From: Spirochaetales bacterium
GTDB taxonomy: Bacteria > Spirochaetota > Spirochaetia > DSM-27196 > SLST01
Assembly (NCBI GenBank): GCA_028284845.1
Contig: JANQQY010000492.1
Location: forward strand, 1 to 5,612
DNA: 5,612 bases
Direction: 5' to 3'
The notes beneath the pieces are model-generated. The model had not been told where the DNA came from. It did not search any database and worked only from the letters and a program-made list of their open reading frames with translations. The position numbers were made by a program, and so were the translations under genes. Shown piece by piece: positions 1-4,957 of the stretch; positions within the stretch are counted from its first letter, which is position 1; every line of letters begins with the position of its first letter.

Positions 1-1195
1 AACCCTCGACAATATCAACCACTTCCTGGACAAGCAGAAGGAAGAGGGCCTCTACATCAAGGTGATCTTTCACACCAGGGGTGGAAGGCTCAACCTCTAC
101 GTCGCGAACAACACGGAGATCACCAAGCGAGAGCAGTTCCGAGTCTACGATCGCATCGCGCGTTCCAGAGCATTCGACTCGCTCGAGGAAGCGATGACGA
201 CAGTCCTCGACGATTCCGAAGGCGCAGGCCTTGGGATTGTGATCATGGTCTTGATGCTCAAGAAGATCGGTCTGGATGAGGACGCCTTCGACATCGACAC
301 CAAGAACGGCGAGACGATCGCACGCATCGTCATACCGATGGATCAGGTGAAGGCGGACAACCTCGACATGATCAGTGAGAAACTGGTCCAAGAGATCGAT
401 AGTCTGCCTCGTTTCCCGGAGGCGATCGTAAGCCTCCAAAAGAAGATTGCGGAACCGGACACGGAGATCTCGGACATCGCACGAGATGTCGCGATGGATC
501 CGGCGCTGACAGCGGATCTCCTGAAAGAGGTCAACTCGGTCGCCTTTATGTTGCCAAAACGAGTCGACAATATTGCTGAGGCGGTGAAGTTGGTCGGCCT
601 ACGCGGCCTGAACAACCTCCTCTACAAGTACGGAGCGCAACAGGTACTTGGTGCCGAGTCCGCCGAAACCAAGGCTCTCTGGGAGCACTCCTACCGTACC
701 GCCTACTACGCATACCATCTCGCTCGTAGCGTCACGAAGCGTCGCGAGATCCTTGATGACGTCTACGCCGGCGGCATCCTGCACGATATGGGCAAGATCA
801 TCTTCAGTTCGACGCACCCGGAGATGATCAACCGGATTGAGCAATTCTGCCGTGACAAGGGCATCCCAACCGACTTGTTCGAAGACCTCTCAAGCGGTCT
901 CAATCACGCAGAAATTGGTGGGCGCATAGCGCGAAAGTGGAACTTCCCTGAGGCGCTGGTTCGGGCCATCGAGTATCACCATCACCCGGGAGACTGCCCA
1001 CCCGAACACAAAGACGTCGTCTTCACCGTCTACATGGCAAACGTCCTCTCAGATGTGAAGCACAAAGAGTTCGACTTCGACCAGTTCGATCAGGACGTGA
1101 TGGCGGAGTTCAACCTCCAGAGTCAGGAGCAGATCGACACGCTTCGCACTCGCCTGGAAAACATGTTCGAGCGCGAACAGAAAGGAACGCGGTAG
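1..1195 (+). CDS. HDOD-domain signalling protein with degenerate HATPase-like N-terminal part (5' partial)
   Basis: The frame is open from base 2 to a TAG at 1193-1195 (397 residues visible), so the true start lies left of the window; the GTG at 62 is internal. Counting from the first full codon, residues about 1-112 resemble the second half of a histidine-kinase ATPase fold. The G-box-like run EGAGLGI is at 73-79, and it is followed by a hydrophobic helix, a KIG turn and an ETIARIVIP strand. No phospho-acceptor His is visible. Residues about 121-350 form an HDOD domain: SLPRFPE at 134-140, LWEHS with H229, ILHDMGK with H261/D262, NHAEIGG with H302, and YHHHP with H326-328. HDOD proteins are regulatory relatives of HD phosphohydrolases and usually non-catalytic, though the HD pair is kept here. 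The protein should be cytosolic. It is followed two bases later by the glutaredoxin gene, probably in one operon. The HDOD call is firm; the ligand and output are unknown. Confidence 0.85.
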   Translation, partial: TLDNINHFLDKQKEEGLYIKVIFHTRGGRLNLYVANNTEITKREQFRVYDRIARSRAFDSLEEAMTTVLDDSEGAGLGIVIMVLMLKKIGLDEDAFDIDTKNGETIARIVIPMDQVKADNLDMISEKLVQEIDSLPRFPEAIVSLQKKIAEPDTEISDIARDVAMDPALTADLLKEVNSVAFMLPKRVDNIAEAVKLVGLRGLNNLLYKYGAQQVLGAESAETKALWEHSYRTAYYAYHLARSVTKRREILDDVYAGGILHDMGKIIFSSTHPEMINRIEQFCRDKGIPTDLFEDLSSGLNHAEIGGRIARKWNFPEALVRAIEYHHHPGDCPPEHKDVVFTVYMANVLSDVKHKEFDFDQFDQDVMAEFNLQSQEQIDTLRTRLENMFEREQKGTR

Positions 1196-1197
1196 CA

Positions 1198-1425
1198 ATG
1201 GCAATTACAGTCTACACCACGCCCTCGTGCACCTACTGCACCAAGACCAAGAACTGGTTCCGCGAGAAAAGAATCAAGTTCACGGAATACGACGTATCGA
1301 AGGATCCGCGCCGCGCAGACGAGATGGTGCGAAAGTCGGGTCAGCAGGGCGTGCCGGTGATCGATGTGAACGGCCGAGTCATCGTTGGTTTTAACCAACC
1401 GGAGATTGAGAAGGCACTCAGGTAG
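1198..1425 (+). CDS. Glutaredoxin-like thiol-disulfide oxidoreductase, small CxxC type
   Basis: A complete 75-residue protein with a thioredoxin fold of minimal glutaredoxin length. The redox motif C11-T-Y-C14 follows the first beta strand (TVYTTPS). The cis-proline loop is GVPVI with P53, and GFNQPEIEKAL at 64-74 matches the glutathione- or partner-facing end of glutaredoxins. The size and the GFNQP ending fit the NrdH/YruB-like glutaredoxin group better than classical GrxA. It would reduce protein disulfides in the cytosol; whether the electron donor is glutathione or thioredoxin reductase cannot be told. The ATG at 1198 is two bases past the HDOD stop, with AAAGGA at 1181-1186 as a distant ribosome site, so translational coupling is likely. 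Its 3' end overlaps the convergent methyltransferase gene by 8 bases. Confidence 0.9.
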   Translation: MAITVYTTPSCTYCTKTKNWFREKRIKFTEYDVSKDPRRADEMVRKSGQQGVPVIDVNGRVIVGFNQPEIEKALR

Positions 1426-1431
1426 CCTGAG
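1417..1431. repeat. Palindrome covering both convergent stop codons
   Basis: CTCAGG-TAG-CCTGAG is a perfect 6-bp inverted repeat whose loop is the glutaredoxin TAG; the left arm contains the methyltransferase TGA on the other strand. It has no T tract on either side, so it is at best a weak hairpin at the junction of the two converging transcripts. No classical terminator is seen for either gene nearby. Confidence 0.45.
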
Positions 1432-2215
1432 AGTCCCACACTGAGAGAGCAATCCCAAGCGCAACTCCCACGTTGAGCGACGCCTTGCTTCCGCGTAGCG
1501 GGACACTCACCCGAAGATCCGCACGCTCGAGCAGATCCGGACTAACACCCAACTCTTCTGATCCCACAACCAGGATCGCGTGCCGTGGGAGGGTCGCCCG
1601 ATAGATATCGACGCCTCCTGTTTCGAGCGCGACGACAGATCGGTCGACCAGGCGCTCTTCAAACTCCGCGAACCCCCCTTGCCACAGATCAAGACGGTGT
1701 CCAGCGCCCATCGCGGAGCGTACTGCTCGTGGATGAGAGAATGGCGGGGTGTCTGGCGACGACCCTACACATCTCACGCCAAAGGCGGCGGCCGTCCGCA
1801 CGATGCTCCCTACGTTGAACGGCGATCGAAGCGACTCCAGATAGAGAGCGATCGCGTCGCCGCCCGCGGATGACGTCCGGACATCAACCGGATCACGGGC
1901 ATCGCCTGGGTGAGGCGCCACGAGGTCCCATTCTGCAGGCTCCAGACGAAGAAACGCGGACAAGTGGCCGCGGAGTTGGTCGAGCGCGCGAATCGTTCGA
2001 ACATCGCTCGCTTCAGTCGAGCTGAGGTCCACACGTGCAGCTGCGCTCCTTATCTCCTCAGGGTAGCGAGTGTCGGCAGAAATGAGGGAGAGGAGTTCCC
2101 GCTCGAACGCCCTCGATCCAAGGTCCCCCTCGCGGATCCAAACTTCGACGAGTCGGGCCACTTTTCTGTCGCGAGTGGTTTCAGCAAGACTTCGGAGCTT
2201 CCGAATCGAAATCAC
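1418..2215 (-). CDS. TrmH/SpoU-family RNA 2'-O-ribose methyltransferase
   Basis: A 265-residue protein with a C-terminal SPOUT methyltransferase domain from about residue 122. Motif 1 is SPFNVGSIVRTAAAFG (N134, R140), motif 2 is ILVVGSEELGVS (E220), and motif 3 is VPLRGSKASLNVGVALGIAL (S246, N248). These are the conserved residues of the SpoU knot that binds S-adenosylmethionine and methylates ribose 2'-OH in tRNA or rRNA. Residues 1-121 are charged and largely helical and do not match the usual L30e-like substrate-binding domain that I would recognise, so the RNA target is not assignable. The start is a GTG at 2215-2213: an in-frame TGA, the stop of the upstream gene, sits only 9 bases before it and excludes any earlier start. 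No Shine-Dalgarno sequence is visible, so expression probably depends on coupling to the upstream gene. It converges on the glutaredoxin gene. Confidence 0.88.
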   Translation of the reverse strand: MISIRKLRSLAETTRDRKVARLVEVWIREGDLGSRAFERELLSLISADTRYPEEIRSAAARVDLSSTEASDVRTIRALDQLRGHLSAFLRLEPAEWDLVAPHPGDARDPVDVRTSSAGGDAIALYLESLRSPFNVGSIVRTAAAFGVRCVGSSPDTPPFSHPRAVRSAMGAGHRLDLWQGGFAEFEERLVDRSVVALETGGVDIYRATLPRHAILVVGSEELGVSPDLLERADLRVSVPLRGSKASLNVGVALGIALSVWDSQAT

Positions 2216-2224
2216 AGAGTAGGG

Positions 2225-3370
2225 TCAGAACGCAAGCTTGATCAGGTCGTAGAGATCACTGGTCGTGTGGGGGACCGGCGCGCTTGAGCTCATGTCCATC
2301 GCAGCAGCGATCTCCGCGACGTCCACGAGATCATCAATCGCGAGGTCCATTTCGCGCAGACGGCCGGGCAACTCGAGAAGCCCAATCAAGCGACGGACCG
2401 CGGCACTCGCCTGATAGGCGGCGTCGGCGGGTTTGAGCTCCCGGACTTCTTCTCCCAACGCGTGAGCGACCCGCTTGAGCTTGTCCGGTCGGGAGAGGAC
2501 GGTCGTATCAAGCACATGAGGCAGGAGAACCGTGGCGACCCAGCTCTTGGGGACCGAATGGACACTGTTGATCGCGTAGGAGAGCGCACCGCCGACTCCC
2601 TGGCTCGTCGAGGCGAGTGCGAGCGCGGTCAACATGCCGGCCTCGCTGGCCATGACGCGGTGCTTGGGTTCGTTCGGAGTCTCGATGATACCGCGCAACG
2701 CCTGACCGAGCCGGGAGATCGCGTCAATCAGCATGGTATCCGAGAGGAACGACGAGCGGATTGAGACGTATCCCTCAACGGCCGCGAGCATTGTGTCGTG
2801 CATGGCGGCGGCCGCGTACTTGGGCGACATGGTGAGTGTGAGATTGGGGTCGACGATGACGGCGCTCGTCGTTGATTCGGGAAGCTGAACGACGATGGGA
2901 TGGCGGGTCGTGCCGTCGGTGACGACACATCGGTCTTGAAGCATAAAGTGATTGCGGTACGATGCCGGGACTTCAACGTAGGCGACGTGGGACCGGTTTG
3001 TAACGCGTCCGGCAAGGACGTCACCGAGTTCATGCTCACGCGATGCCGCAGCAACAATCCGCGCCGCACCGAGCACGCGCATACCCCCAACGCCAATGAT
3101 GACCTCGGCCTGACTCGCACGGGTGACGGAGATCAGCTTCTCCAGTGCCTTTGTGCTGACGCCGGGCCCAATCTCATCAAAGACAAGGTGGCTGATTGAG
3201 CGTCGATCCAAGATATCTTCAATTCGATCAATCGTACCGTGCTGTCGCAGTACACTTTCGGTCAGAATGAAGCATCGACTGCCAAGCTTCTCGACGATCT
3301 GCCCAATTCGCTGTACGACGTCGGAACCAAAAACAACGGTGCTTGGGAAACTAAGGATAAGATCGCTCAT
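2225..3370 (-). CDS. Iron-alcohol-dehydrogenase-fold protein with degenerate active site
   Basis: A 381-residue protein aligning along its length to the iron-dependent alcohol dehydrogenase / dehydroquinate synthase-like superfamily. It has the opening strand FPSTVVFGSDV, the nucleotide-binding stretch at 90-105, DPNLTLTMSPKYAAAAMHD at 174-192, EGY at 199-201, and LLPHVL at 282-287. The family motifs are eroded. GGGSxxD reads G95-G96-M97-R98-V-L-G101, and of the metal ligands D-H-H-H only D192 remains; the His positions read A196, G261 and K275. It is therefore probably not an NAD- and Fe-dependent dehydrogenase and may be a binding or regulatory pseudoenzyme. I chose the ATG at 3370 because it has AGG five bases upstream. 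The earlier in-frame TTG at 3403 lies inside a terminator hairpin. The TGA stop is 9 bases before the methyltransferase gene. Fold call firm, function unknown. Confidence 0.8.
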   Translation of the reverse strand: MSDLILSFPSTVVFGSDVVQRIGQIVEKLGSRCFILTESVLRQHGTIDRIEDILDRRSISHLVFDEIGPGVSTKALEKLISVTRASQAEVIIGVGGMRVLGAARIVAAASREHELGDVLAGRVTNRSHVAYVEVPASYRNHFMLQDRCVVTDGTTRHPIVVQLPESTTSAVIVDPNLTLTMSPKYAAAAMHDTMLAAVEGYVSIRSSFLSDTMLIDAISRLGQALRGIIETPNEPKHRVMASEAGMLTALALASTSQGVGGALSYAINSVHSVPKSWVATVLLPHVLDTTVLSRPDKLKRVAHALGEEVRELKPADAAYQASAAVRRLIGLLELPGRLREMDLAIDDLVDVAEIAAAMDMSSSAPVPHTTSDLYDLIKLAF

Positions 3371-3381
3371 GTCTACCTGCC

Positions 3382-3415
3382 AAAAAAAAGAGGCAGCGAC
3401 CAAGTCTCTGCCTCT
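3382..3415 (-). terminator. Rho-independent terminator after flgM
   Basis: On the minus strand, AGAGGCAG (3415-3408) pairs perfectly with CTGCCTCT (3396-3389), and the next inner bases add GAC/GTC pairs across one mismatch, closing on a 3-base loop. A run of eight T (3389-3382) follows directly, its first T also closing the stem. This is a textbook intrinsic terminator. It lies between the flgM stop (3442) and the next gene's ATG (3370), so it separates flgM from the dehydrogenase-fold gene in what otherwise looks like one operon. Confidence 0.9.
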
Positions 3416-3426
3416 CGTATACCAAT
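3416..3426 (-). promoter_or_regulatory. Possible extended -10 for the dehydrogenase-fold gene
   Basis: The minus strand reads TTGGTATACG here, a TGnTATAcg-like extended -10 with the hexamer at 3421-3416. Initiation about 7 bases further on would fall near 3409, inside the first arm of the terminator stem, giving an RNA that cannot form the terminator. There is no good -35 element, so this is only a candidate. Confidence 0.25.
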
Positions 3427-3440
3427 CACCAGAGGTGATT
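3424..3440. repeat. Perfect 7-bp inverted repeat upstream of the terminator
   Basis: AATCACC-AGA-GGTGATT is a perfect inverted repeat with a 3-base loop, starting immediately beyond the flgM stop codon. There is no T tract after it on the minus strand, so it is not a terminator by itself. It could protect the flgM mRNA 3' end, or act as an operator for a start site for the downstream gene. It stands 8 bases from the terminator stem. Confidence 0.6.
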
Positions 3441-3441
3441 C

Positions 3442-3726
3442 CTACAGATCGAACATGTCCATGATCTGTTCGGCAACACTCTCAACGACTTTGTTGTCGA
3501 TGTAGTTCGGATCCTCAAGCTTTCTTCGTACTTCTTCAATTCGGTCGAGTCGAACGTCAGGAGTGGCCTTGACCTGCTCAGAGACTCTGAAGATCTCTGC
3601 CTTTGCCTTCGCTTCATCGCTGAACGCTACGGAGTCGCTCTCGCTCTTGCGCTGAGGTGCTTTGGTCTTGTCAGTCTGCGAGTAGCGCTGTACCGGGTCA
3701 ACGGGACCCAATCGCTCAATGGTCAT
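3442..3726 (-). CDS. flgM: Anti-sigma-28 factor FlgM
   Basis: A 94-residue protein, the usual FlgM size. Residues 1-31 are polar and proline-rich (MTIERLGPVDPV, then a Lys/Ser/Gln stretch) and likely disordered. From DSVAFSDEAKAKAEIF (31-46) onward it is helical, with the sigma-binding region at about 57-94 (DVRLDRIEEVRRKLEDPNY, VVESVAEQIMDMF). FlgM binds the flagellar sigma factor FliA (sigma-28) and holds late flagellar genes off until the hook is complete, when it is secreted through the flagellar exporter. The ATG at 3726 has a strong ribosome site, AAGGAAGGA, six bases upstream. A sigma-28-type -10 element lies in the 47-base gap after rsmI, and a terminator closes the gene, so flgM can form its own transcription unit. 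Confidence 0.9.
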   Translation of the reverse strand: MTIERLGPVDPVQRYSQTDKTKAPQRKSESDSVAFSDEAKAKAEIFRVSEQVKATPDVRLDRIEEVRRKLEDPNYIDNKVVESVAEQIMDMFDL

Positions 3727-3732
3727 TGCAGA

Positions 3733-3741
3733 TCCTTCCTT
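3733..3741 (-). promoter_or_regulatory. flgM ribosome binding site
   Basis: The minus strand reads AAGGAAGGA, ending six bases before the flgM ATG. It is one of only two strong Shine-Dalgarno sites in the window and fixes the flgM start. Confidence 0.85.
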
Positions 3742-3748
3742 ATTGTTC

Positions 3749-3776
3749 TTATCGGCACCAGAGCGCCCACATATTA
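3749..3776 (-). promoter_or_regulatory. Sigma-28 (FliA) type promoter of flgM
   Basis: The minus strand carries GCCGATAA at 3756-3749, an exact match to the sigma-28 -10 consensus. A TAAT at 3776-3773, overlapping the rsmI stop codon, is a 3-of-4 match to the TAAA core -35 with a 16-base spacer (consensus 15); shifting by one base gives AATA with 15. The predicted start would leave a leader of about 15 bases that just contains the ribosome site. The -10 and the gene it precedes agree well with known autogenous control of flgM in enteric bacteria; the weak -35 is the reason for caution. Confidence 0.7.
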
Positions 3777-4454
3777 CCCCTTTTTGGGAGGGCCGACAAG
3801 GATCGTAATCTCACCCTTGATCGTATCCCGACCCTGAAGAACGCCAAGTACCTCACTCGACGTGCCCTCAATGATCTCCTCGTGCAACTTCGTGAGCTCG
3901 CGCCCGAGAAGAACTCCCCGTACAGGATCAAGATCGGTGAGGTCTGCCATTAACTTCAGCACGCGATGTGGAGACTCGTATAAAACAAACGATTCCTCCC
4001 GCGAAAGGAGTTCTGCGAGCCGATTTCGTCGTCTGCCTTGCTTTGGTGAGAGGAAGCCCTCAAAGGTCACCGCCTTCCCCGCGAAACCATTGGCACTCAT
4101 AAGAGCGGTCACGGCGGACGCGCCCGGGACAGGAACAACGCTGAAACCCGCATCTCGAACGAGCCGAACCAGCACGCGCCCGGGATCGCTGACGCCCGGA
4201 GAACCGGCATCCGAGATGTAGGCGACGTCCTCATCGGCCCGGAGTCGCCTGAGGATCGCCTCTGCGCCCTGGCTCTCGTTGTGGCTGTGCGCGCTCAGAA
4301 GTGGTTTCCGGATCTGGTAGTGGTCGAGGAGTTTCCGGCTATGCCGAGTATCCTCGCAGGCGATGGCCCCGACCGATCGAAGAATCTCTACGGCGCGAAA
4401 GGTGATGTCGTTCAGATTCCCAATTGGCGTGGACACAACAAAGAGCGTGGCCAT
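3774..4454 (-). CDS. rsmI: 16S rRNA (cytidine-1402 2'-O)-methyltransferase RsmI
   Basis: A 226-residue protein of the tetrapyrrole-methylase (class III) fold with the full RsmI signature: TPIGNL at 9-14, EDTR at 34-37, SDAGSPGVSDPG at 81-92, VPVPGASA at 107-114, YESPHR at 159-164, GRELTKLHEE at 184-193 and KGEITILV at 213-220. RsmI methylates the ribose of C1402 in the decoding centre of 16S rRNA using S-adenosylmethionine. The chain stops six residues after KGEITILV, so the C-terminal helical segment of about 50 or more residues found in longer members such as the 286-residue E. coli protein is absent. The ATG at 4454 starts directly on the family's opening strand. There is no Shine-Dalgarno sequence, and a -10-like hexamer lies only 6 bases upstream, which suggests a leaderless or very short-leader mRNA. 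Confidence 0.95.
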   Translation of the reverse strand: MATLFVVSTPIGNLNDITFRAVEILRSVGAIACEDTRHSRKLLDHYQIRKPLLSAHSHNESQGAEAILRRLRADEDVAYISDAGSPGVSDPGRVLVRLVRDAGFSVVPVPGASAVTALMSANGFAGKAVTFEGFLSPKQGRRRNRLAELLSREESFVLYESPHRVLKLMADLTDLDPVRGVLLGRELTKLHEEIIEGTSSEVLGVLQGRDTIKGEITILVGPPKKG

Positions 4455-4460
4455 TGATCG

Positions 4461-4466
4461 AGTGTA
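4461..4466 (-). promoter_or_regulatory. Candidate -10 for rsmI
   Basis: The minus strand reads TACACT (4 of 6 to TATAAT), ending exactly 6 bases before the rsmI ATG, so initiation would be expected at or next to the start codon. No good -35 stands 17 bases upstream. Support is positional: there is no ribosome site and only 45 bases separate the two divergent start codons. Confidence 0.3.
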
Positions 4467-4484
4467 ACCGGCGCCCGTTGAATC

Positions 4485-4493
4485 TGGTAGTAT
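4485..4493 (+). promoter_or_regulatory. Candidate extended -10 for the zinc-ribbon gene
   Basis: TGGTAGTAT fits the extended -10 layout TGn plus a hexamer (TAGTAT, 4 of 6), ending exactly 6 bases before the ATG at 4500. Initiation would again fall on the start codon. GGTAG in the same stretch could instead be a weak ribosome site 9 bases from the ATG, so the two readings compete. Confidence 0.35.
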
Positions 4494-4499
4494 GCCCGC

Positions 4500-4916
4500 A
4501 TGACCGGCCTGATCATGGCGCTGATGGTGGTCATCGTCGCCGCTCTGATCTATACGTTGATCCGCCTTGGGAAGAACGACTTCTCAACTCTCTCGAATCG
4601 GATGGCCGATAAGTCGAGGGACAGATTCGAGGTATTGCGCCCGTGCCCGCTCTGCAATTCGATGCTCCGCAAGGGTGAGACGGTCCACAGCATCGTATAC
4701 TCGGAGGGAAGGCGGGGACGCTCGGAGGACTCACTGGCACACATGTTCGGCTGCAAGTACTGCTACCCTGCGAATGACGAACACGTCCGCATCTGCCCTG
4801 TGTGCTCACAGTCGATTCCGGCCGAAGGCTACGTAGTAGCGCGAATGTTCGAGAAGCCCGGCAAGAAGCACGTCCATGTTCTGGGATGCACGGAATGCCG
4901 GAAGAAGAGAGCGTGA
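4500..4916 (+). CDS. Membrane-anchored protein with two tandem zinc-ribbon-like units
   Basis: A 138-residue protein that I do not recognise as a named family. Residues 3-22 form one hydrophobic helix (LIMALMVVIVAALIYTLI) followed by basic residues, so the rest is probably cytoplasmic. The soluble part has four CxxC pairs: C49PLC52, C85KYC88, C99PVC102 and C130TEC133. They form two similar halves: R-P-CPLC...HMFGCKYC and R-I-CPVC...HVLGCTEC, each a knuckle pair with an aromatic/hydrophobic strand between, as in zinc ribbons. The loop is 32 residues in the first half and 27 in the second. A structural zinc role or binding of a protein or nucleic acid partner is likely; a redox role is possible. 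It diverges from rsmI with 45 bases between starts and is followed 41 bases later by the DUF4097-type gene, probably cotranscribed. Confidence 0.8.
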   Translation: MTGLIMALMVVIVAALIYTLIRLGKNDFSTLSNRMADKSRDRFEVLRPCPLCNSMLRKGETVHSIVYSEGRRGRSEDSLAHMFGCKYCYPANDEHVRICPVCSQSIPAEGYVVARMFEKPGKKHVHVLGCTECRKKRA

Positions 4917-4947
4917 CAGAACCGGATCGCTGTGGACATTGAATAAC

Positions 4948-4953
4948 AGGAGG
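4948..4953 (+). promoter_or_regulatory. Strong ribosome binding site of the DUF4097-type gene
   Basis: AGGAGG, a full consensus Shine-Dalgarno, ends 4 bases before the ATG at 4958 and decides that start. The 41-base gap after the zinc-ribbon gene has no hairpin with a T tract, which fits one transcript for both genes. Confidence 0.85.
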
Positions 4954-4957
4954 CAAC

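Noticed and set aside
62..64. GTG as the start of the HDOD gene.
   Set aside because: The frame is open to the left edge, and the 20 upstream codons continue the ATPase-like pattern, so the GTG is an internal Val.
1384..1399. Perfect inverted repeat GTTGGTT-TT-AACCAAC near the end of the glutaredoxin gene.
   Set aside because: It encodes the conserved VGFNQ segment, which gives much of the symmetry; there is no T tract after it on either strand to make a terminator.
1910..2287. Plus-strand open frame opposite the methyltransferase and dehydrogenase-fold genes.
   Set aside because: It spans the junction of two well-supported minus-strand genes, has no ribosome site and encodes no recognisable motif.
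3371..3403. Earlier in-frame TTG start at 3403 for the dehydrogenase-fold protein, adding 11 residues.
   Set aside because: The codon lies in the loop of the flgM terminator and has no ribosome site, while the ATG at 3370 has AGG at proper spacing and begins on the family's first strand.
4605..4612. A second exact GCCGATAA on the plus strand.
   Set aside because: It encodes Ala-Asp-Lys inside the zinc-ribbon gene, has no TAAA-like element 15 bases upstream (AACT instead) and is not followed by a gene start; most likely chance.
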